The notes below the pieces were generated by a model that did not search any database, had not been told where the DNA came from, and worked only from the letters and a program-made list of their open reading frames with translations. A stretch of 8,921 nucleotides of DNA from JAWABC01 sp043810595. Lineage in GTDB: Archaea > Nanobdellota > Nanobdellia > SCGC-AAA011-G17 > VGLX01. Location of the stretch: positions 1 through 8,921 of the forward strand of contig JBDRNX010000026.1 of the NCBI GenBank assembly GCA_043810595.1, in the 5' to 3' direction. Below, piece by piece: positions 6,274 to 8,921 of this stretch. The stretch's first letter is position 1; every line of letters starts with the position of its first letter. The position numbers were made by a program, and so were the translations under genes.

Positions 6274-6948
6274 ATGCATCCGCCTTTACTTTTTGAGAAC
6301 ATAGGCATGGAGTTGATTTATTCCTTTGTTATCATAGTTTGTAGTTTGATGATTTATTTTGGGACCAAGAATCTTTATGAGTTGAGCTCTTATAGGGGTA
6401 TTAAGTATTTCAGGCAGGCTTTTTTGTTCTTTGCCATTGCTTATTTTTTCAGGTCTGCCATCAAGTTCTTAATGATTTTGTTTGACAGGGCTATTTTTGA
6501 TTTTTCGCCAAGGTTTTTGGGAGTTGTCACCTTATTTTTGTTCATGTATTTCAGTTCTATGGCTGTTTTTTATCTTCTTTACAGCGTGATGTGGAAGAGG
6601 TGGGATGGTTCTTCTAAGAAGATATATTTCTTCCATCTTCTTGCTTTTGTGATATCTTTTTTGACCATTGCTTCAAGAAGGATTGAGTTTCATCTTGCTC
6701 TTAATCTTTTACTTCTTGTTTTTGTGGGGATTATCACTTACACCTCTTATAAGAATACCAAGGATAGGAAGAAGGGGCGTCAGTTGTACACGATTTACTT
6801 CCTGCTTTTCATTTTCTGGGTGTTGAACATCTTTGATATTGTGGTACCCAGTTTCTTCAGCACATTCAAGTTGTTGGTGTACCTTGTTTCACTGGCGATA
6901 TTCATGTTGATTCTTTATAAGGTTCTTAGGAAAGCGGGTTTAGGGTGA
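6274..6948 (+). CDS. Seven-span membrane protein, candidate sensor
   Basis: The 224-residue product (from ATG 6274, fixed by the TATA box) has about seven membrane spans: 11-29, 46-70, 80-102, 117-132, 138-156, 161-182 and 200-218. The first loop has a conserved-looking stretch, YFGTKNLYELSSYRGIKYFR (28-47), on the predicted cytoplasmic side, and basic patches KRW-DGSSKK (108-116) and NTKDRKKGRQ (161-170 border) mark other inner loops. There is no signal peptide and no attached kinase, HAMP or enzymatic domain. The stop is one base from the start of a winged-helix DNA-binding protein, so both are made from one mRNA. I infer a membrane sensor whose output is the adjacent regulator; a transporter or scaffold role is not excluded. 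I cannot name a characterised family. Confidence 0.85.
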   Translation: MHPPLLFENIGMELIYSFVIIVCSLMIYFGTKNLYELSSYRGIKYFRQAFLFFAIAYFFRSAIKFLMILFDRAIFDFSPRFLGVVTLFLFMYFSSMAVFYLLYSVMWKRWDGSSKKIYFFHLLAFVISFLTIASRRIEFHLALNLLLLVFVGIITYTSYKNTKDRKKGRQLYTIYFLLFIFWVLNIFDIVVPSFFSTFKLLVYLVSLAIFMLILYKVLRKAGLG

Positions 6949-6949
6949 T

Positions 6950-7222
6950 ATGGTAAAGAGGAACAGGGTGGAGATAATAAGGGATATATTGAAGATTGTT
7001 CAAGAAAATAATAATTCAATCAAGCACACTCCATTGTTGAGGTCTTCTAATCTGTCTTCACAGAGGTTTTCGGAGTACCTCAAAGAGTTGGTTAGTAAGG
7101 GTTTCCTTGAAAAGGTTAAGGATAAGAGAGGTAAGAAATATATCACAATCACACCGAAAGGTTCTGAGTATTTGAGGAAGTATAATATCGTTGTGAGTTT
7201 TATCGATGAGTTTGATTTATAA
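6950..7222 (+). CDS. Winged-helix DNA-binding protein (COG3432/HTH_45-like)
   Basis: A 90-residue protein consisting of a single winged helix-turn-helix domain. It begins with a basic helix (VKRNRVEIIRDILKIVQ), then IKHTPLLRSSNLSSQRFSEYL (24-44) holding helix 2 and the recognition helix, LVSKGFLEKV (47-56), the wing KDKRGKKYITIT (57-68) and a terminal helix PKGSEYLRKYNIVVSF (69-84). The I-K-x-T-x-L-x-x-x-S-N-L-S and K-Y-x-I-T-x-K-G patterns are those of archaeal COG3432 regulators, which are often stand-alone domains of this length and presumably act as dimers on promoter DNA. It is co-transcribed with the seven-span protein, with a one-base gap. A GGTGA overlapping that gene's stop is too close to the ATG to be a normal Shine-Dalgarno, so coupling by re-initiation is likely. 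Targets may include its own promoter or the divergent ABC operon (inference). Confidence 0.92.
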   Translation: MVKRNRVEIIRDILKIVQENNNSIKHTPLLRSSNLSSQRFSEYLKELVSKGFLEKVKDKRGKKYITITPKGSEYLRKYNIVVSFIDEFDL

Positions 7223-7225
7223 GAA

Positions 7226-7237
7226 TTTTTAAATACC
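7226..7237 (+). promoter_or_regulatory. TATA box upstream of the small ORF/RNA at 7258
   Basis: TTTTTAAATACC starts four bases after the winged-helix gene's stop and is centred about 27 bases before an ATG at 7258. Its form and spacing match the other promoters of this window, although nothing long is encoded downstream on the plus strand. The T-run could alternatively be a terminator for the preceding operon. Confidence 0.55.
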
Positions 7238-7257
7238 ACTTCCTTGTTCTACTTTGT

Positions 7258-7350
7258 ATGGTTTTGCAATCAGTTTGCCGTGATTACCATTATACTTGCT
7301 TTGATCCACGGCTTGCTTGTTTTCCTAGCCCGTCTTTAGGCCCTTCTTAG
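7258..7350 (+). CDS. Possible 30-residue leaderless small protein (or small RNA), overlapping the next gene's end
   Basis: ATG at 7258-7260 to TAG at 7348-7350 gives 30 residues. The product has three cysteines (C7, C14, C21) and one histidine (H11), including CRDYHYTC at 7-14, and a Pro/Ser-rich end; Cys at every seventh residue might bind metal. A TATA box is placed exactly for a leaderless start at this ATG. Against it: 30 codons is short, no homologue can be checked here, and its last 15 bases overlap the convergent 402-residue gene. The same stretch holds a GC-rich inverted repeat, so the transcript could be non-coding. Treat as a candidate. Confidence 0.35.
   Translation: MVLQSVCRDYHYTCFDPRLACFPSPSLGPS
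7277..7312 (+). repeat. Inverted repeat: perfect 6-bp GC-rich stem with 24-base loop
   Basis: GCCGTG at 7277-7282 pairs perfectly with CACGGC at 7307-7312. GCAA at 7266-7269 can extend the pairing with TTGC at 7313-7316 if a seven-base bulge on the left side is allowed. The stem is more GC-rich than its surroundings. It lies within the putative small transcript, so it may be RNA structure; a chance match cannot be excluded. Confidence 0.4.
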
Positions 7351-8544
7351 TTTTTCCAGTTTCGGGTCTTCTGAGAATTCTCTTATGTAGAATGGTTTTG
7401 GTTTTCCGTCCAGTTTGGTGAAAGTCCCTCTGAACACTCCGGGCTTTAGCCCTTCTACTGTTCCCCCGCTTATGGGGGTTTCGTACATTATCGGTCCGTC
7501 GTACCCTCCTATGGCTATTGCCTCTTCACCGTATTCTTTTCTGAATATAAGTGTACTGTCATCTGTCGATCCTATGAATTGCCCGCTGCCGTAGATGTCT
7601 TCTATCTTCCCTTCCAGTGCTGTCACCCCGTGAAATGTTCTTATCTCATGGTCCACATAAACTTCGAACAGGCCTCTTGGCGGTATGTTCACGTCCCATG
7701 TCCCTATCCATGCGGGTTCCTTGCTTGCAATTATCCTTCCCAGGGTTATTGCTTTGTTTTGCCTTTCTACCTTTTCCCTTTCCGCTAACGCCGCCTTGTC
7801 AGGTTCTGCGTTTTGCACGAGTTTTCCGAAGACTTGCGGTGGTCTTCTTAGGTATTCGGGTAAATCTTCTAAGTTTGTCTTTTTCCCGTATTGTTCCCTT
7901 GCGTAGCTCTCGAACTTTATTCTTATGGTTTCCATCAGCTGGGGGTTTGCCATGAAGTAGTCTGCATGCCCGCTTCCTACTATCACGATTTCTGGGCATT
8001 CTTTGACTATGTTTTCTAGTATCTTGTCGCTTCTCGTGACTATGTTCAGGTGTTCTGCTTCTACTTCTACCCTGTACAGCTCTTCTATGAGTCCTTGCTT
8101 CGCCCTTTCTATTTCTGCTTCGGGTGCTGGGTTGTTTAGCTCTATGTTTTTAATCTGTCCAATTATCATGTCTTTTTTGATTAGTTTTTTGGCTACTTCT
8201 CTCAGTGTACGGTAATCGTCTAGGAATTCAACGTCAAGCACTCTCATCTTGCATATGCCCAGTATTTCTGTCCAGTAGTTTGCGGCGTGTTTTGGCACGT
8301 GGGCTCCTGTTTTTTTTACGTTCAGGCTTCTTCTGTAGGGTATTCCGCCGTCGCAGAATTCTTCGAAGTATTGCACTCCTACTTTTGTGCGTTTGGGCAG
8401 CCCCATCAGTTCTTCTCTGAGCTCCTTCCCCACGTGTGTTGCTACGCTACCTATATCGTCTCCGAACATTTCTTGTATTGAGAATCCGCCTATGGTTATG
8501 AAGCCGGAATCGCTCACCCCGTAGAGTTTCTTTACTATAACCAT
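7336..8544 (-). CDS. 402-residue soluble protein with GX2H motif and C-terminal beta-rich domain, function unknown
   Basis: There is no signal peptide and no membrane span, so the protein is predicted cytoplasmic. N-terminal part (about 1-240): alternating strands and helices, with GFITIGGFSIQEMFG (14-28), TKVGVQYFEEF (53-63), LDVEFLDDYRTLREV (103-117) and RSDKILENIVKECPEIVIVG-SGHADYF (171-197). The last has an R-x-D helix followed by a strand and G190-x-x-H193, recalling the closing motif of TraB/ChaN/Tiki-like GX2H proteins. A first GX2H is absent, so this is a weak hint. A charged helix (about 249-262, ALAEREKVERQNK) links to a beta-rich domain (about 268-391): WIGTWDV, GLFEVYVD, GKIEDIYGSGQFIG, STLIFRKEY and GVFRGTFT, the turn-and-strand pattern of a calycin-like small barrel. 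The ATG at 8544 has a TATA box 25 bases upstream, hence a leaderless, single-gene unit. Function not assigned. Confidence 0.88.
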   Translation of the reverse strand: MVIVKKLYGVSDSGFITIGGFSIQEMFGDDIGSVATHVGKELREELMGLPKRTKVGVQYFEEFCDGGIPYRRSLNVKKTGAHVPKHAANYWTEILGICKMRVLDVEFLDDYRTLREVAKKLIKKDMIIGQIKNIELNNPAPEAEIERAKQGLIEELYRVEVEAEHLNIVTRSDKILENIVKECPEIVIVGSGHADYFMANPQLMETIRIKFESYAREQYGKKTNLEDLPEYLRRPPQVFGKLVQNAEPDKAALAEREKVERQNKAITLGRIIASKEPAWIGTWDVNIPPRGLFEVYVDHEIRTFHGVTALEGKIEDIYGSGQFIGSTDDSTLIFRKEYGEEAIAIGGYDGPIMYETPISGGTVEGLKPGVFRGTFTKLDGKPKPFYIREFSEDPKLEKLRRA

Positions 8545-8562
8545 GCTCTTTTCTTTGTCTGT

Positions 8563-8576
8563 AAATTTATAAAATT
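8563..8576 (-). promoter_or_regulatory. TATA box for the 402-residue gene
   Basis: Minus-strand AATTTTATAAATTT is centred about 25 bases upstream of the ATG at 8544, consistent with a leaderless mRNA. The 95-base spacer up to the tRNA holds this box, the tRNA box at 8608-8618 and a further plus-strand AT-rich match (CTATAAAATA, 8584-8593) with no obvious gene of its own. Confidence 0.7.
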
Positions 8577-8607
8577 AGTTGCCCTATAAAATAATGTTTG
8601 GGAAAGC

Positions 8608-8618
8608 CTTTTAAATTC
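8608..8618 (+). promoter_or_regulatory. TATA box for tRNA-Arg
   Basis: CTTTTAAATTC is centred about 27 bases before the first base of the tRNA (8640), with a purine-rich GGGAAAG immediately upstream that could serve as the TFB recognition element. Spacing implies transcription starting at or within a few bases of the mature 5' end. Confidence 0.7.
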
Positions 8619-8639
8619 TCTTTCTCTTGTTTTTTGTGA

Positions 8640-8728
8640 GGGCCTGTCGTCTAACCTGGAGAGGACGGGTGGCTTCGGCTTTGCTAAGTAGAAACCATCT
8701 GATTGGGGTTCAAATCCTCACAGGCCCA
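8640..8728 (+). tRNA. tRNA-Arg (anticodon UCG), intron-containing
   Basis: A complete cloverleaf folds after removal of 15 bases. The acceptor is GGGCCTG (8640-8646) with CAGGCCC (8721-8727), seven perfect pairs, and discriminator A at 8728. The D stem is GTCT/GGAC with G18-G19 at 8658-8659. The anticodon stem is GGTGG/CCATC (8668-8672, 8695-8699, one G-U). The T stem is TGGGG/CCTCA with loop TTCAAAT at 8709-8715. Tertiary pairs U8-A14 and A15-U48 are possible. The spliced anticodon loop is CTTCGGA, giving anticodon UCG for the Arg codon CGA, and the sequence resembles other archaeal tRNA-Arg(UCG). The 3' CCA is not encoded. Splicing by the archaeal tRNA endonuclease is needed to make it functional. 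Confidence 0.93.
8679..8693 (+). other. 15-base tRNA intron at position 37/38
   Basis: Between anticodon-loop base G37 (8678) and A38 (8694) lie 15 extra bases, CTTTGCTAAGTAGAA. Pairing CTTC (8673-8676) with GTAG (8688-8691), with one T-T mismatch, gives a central helix. It is flanked by three-base bulges GGC (8677-8679) and AAA (8692-8694), with cleavage expected after the second base of each, exactly at these borders. This is a relaxed bulge-helix-bulge. Inside, TT/AA closes a small loop. Confidence 0.85.
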
Positions 8729-8731
8729 GAA

Positions 8732-8921
8732 TTATTCTATTATCTTATTTCTTCTTATGTTTATCATTTTGATTACGTCAAATATTCCCACTATGCTGAG
8801 TGATATTGTTATTGCTATTATCCAGTGCCACAGACCTATCGGTGCTGTTCCGAAAACGGTGTTTGCTTTTGTGTAGACTATTGCTATGGTTGCTAGTAGT
8901 GATGCTATGCACGCATATATC
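8732..8921 (-). CDS. C-terminal end of a P-type cation-transporting ATPase (5' part outside window)
   Basis: Reading leftward from the right edge, one minus-strand frame is open for 62 codons and ends at TAA (8734-8732). It encodes two hydrophobic spans (about residues 1-16 and 33-50 of the visible part) separated by KANTVFGTAPIGLWHWI. It ends with a basic tail, IKMINIRRNKIIE. The short loop F-G-T-x-P-[IL]-x-L-x-x-W between the last two spans is characteristic of the M9-M10 end of P2/P3-type cation ATPases (calcium, proton or sodium pumps). The catalytic DKTG region lies outside the window, so ion specificity and integrity are unknown. The gene converges on the tRNA, with only three bases between their ends. 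Confidence 0.78.
   Translation of the reverse strand, partial: IYACIASLLATIAIVYTKANTVFGTAPIGLWHWIIAITISLSIVGIFDVIKMINIRRNKIIE

Noticed and set aside
8584..8593. Extra plus-strand TATA-like match (CTATAAAATA)
   Set aside because: No ORF or RNA begins about 26 bases downstream; it is probably chance in AT-rich spacer or a weak alternative start for a tRNA precursor.
8675..8677. Alternative anticodon readings for the intron-containing tRNA (such as UUC, Glu)
   Set aside because: Only placing U33 at 8674 with the intron at 8679-8693 gives a seven-base loop and bulges at both splice sites; the body also fits archaeal tRNA-Arg(UCG), not tRNA-Glu.
1..8921. Mobile elements, CRISPR arrays, integrase or phage genes, attachment site at the tRNA
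   Set aside because: No transposase or integrase motif, no regularly spaced repeats, and no duplicate of the tRNA 3' end was seen; the window reads as ordinary compact chromosome.

Overview
The window looks archaeal. The transfer RNA near the right end is split by a 15-base intron at position 37/38, in a relaxed bulge-helix-bulge setting. The first gene of almost every transcription unit has an AT-rich TATA box centred about 25-29 bases upstream of its ATG, which implies leaderless or nearly leaderless mRNAs; one operon-internal gene instead has a strong Shine-Dalgarno site. The gene content (ADP-forming acyl-CoA synthetase, a LolD/MacB-type exporter paired with an Ig-like surface protein, a COG3432-like winged-helix regulator, many single-pass surface proteins with Lys/Arg tails) and the tight packing would suit a small-genome archaeon such as a DPANN lineage (Woesearchaeota/Pacearchaeota-like). 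That placement is an inference and the phylum cannot be fixed from this sequence.

Layout from left to right. Positions 1-1581 (minus) hold a two-gene operon: an amino-acid permease, then by ATGA overlap the start of an ADP-forming acyl-CoA synthetase that runs off the left edge. Positions 1692-2620 (plus) hold a divergent pair of envelope proteins, a secreted single-pass protein and a small multi-pass membrane protein, also joined by ATGA. The end of that pair overlaps by 62 bases, tail to tail, with a minus-strand secreted single-pass protein (2559-3242) that has its own promoter. Positions 3283-6174 (minus) hold a three-gene ABC export operon: ATPase, Ig-like extracellular partner, MacB/FtsX-type permease. 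Divergent from it, 6274-7222 (plus) encodes a seven-span membrane protein followed after one base by a winged-helix DNA-binding protein. Positions 7258-7350 contain a possible 30-codon leaderless gene or small RNA behind its own TATA box. Positions 7336-8544 (minus) encode a 402-residue soluble protein of no known function, with a GX2H motif and a beta-rich C-terminal domain. A tRNA-Arg(UCG) at 8640-8728 (plus) is followed three bases later by the converging end of a P-type cation ATPase (minus, running off the right edge).

How it fits together. The permease and acyl-CoA synthetase pair suggests amino-acid uptake feeding ATP-yielding thioester cleavage. The ABC operon and the surface proteins form a cell-envelope block. 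The seven-span protein with the winged-helix protein looks like a two-gene sensing unit, and it shares a divergent promoter region with the ABC operon. Across the whole window the plus strand is rich in T and G whichever way genes point, giving two mirror-image codon usages and many long spurious antisense ORFs.
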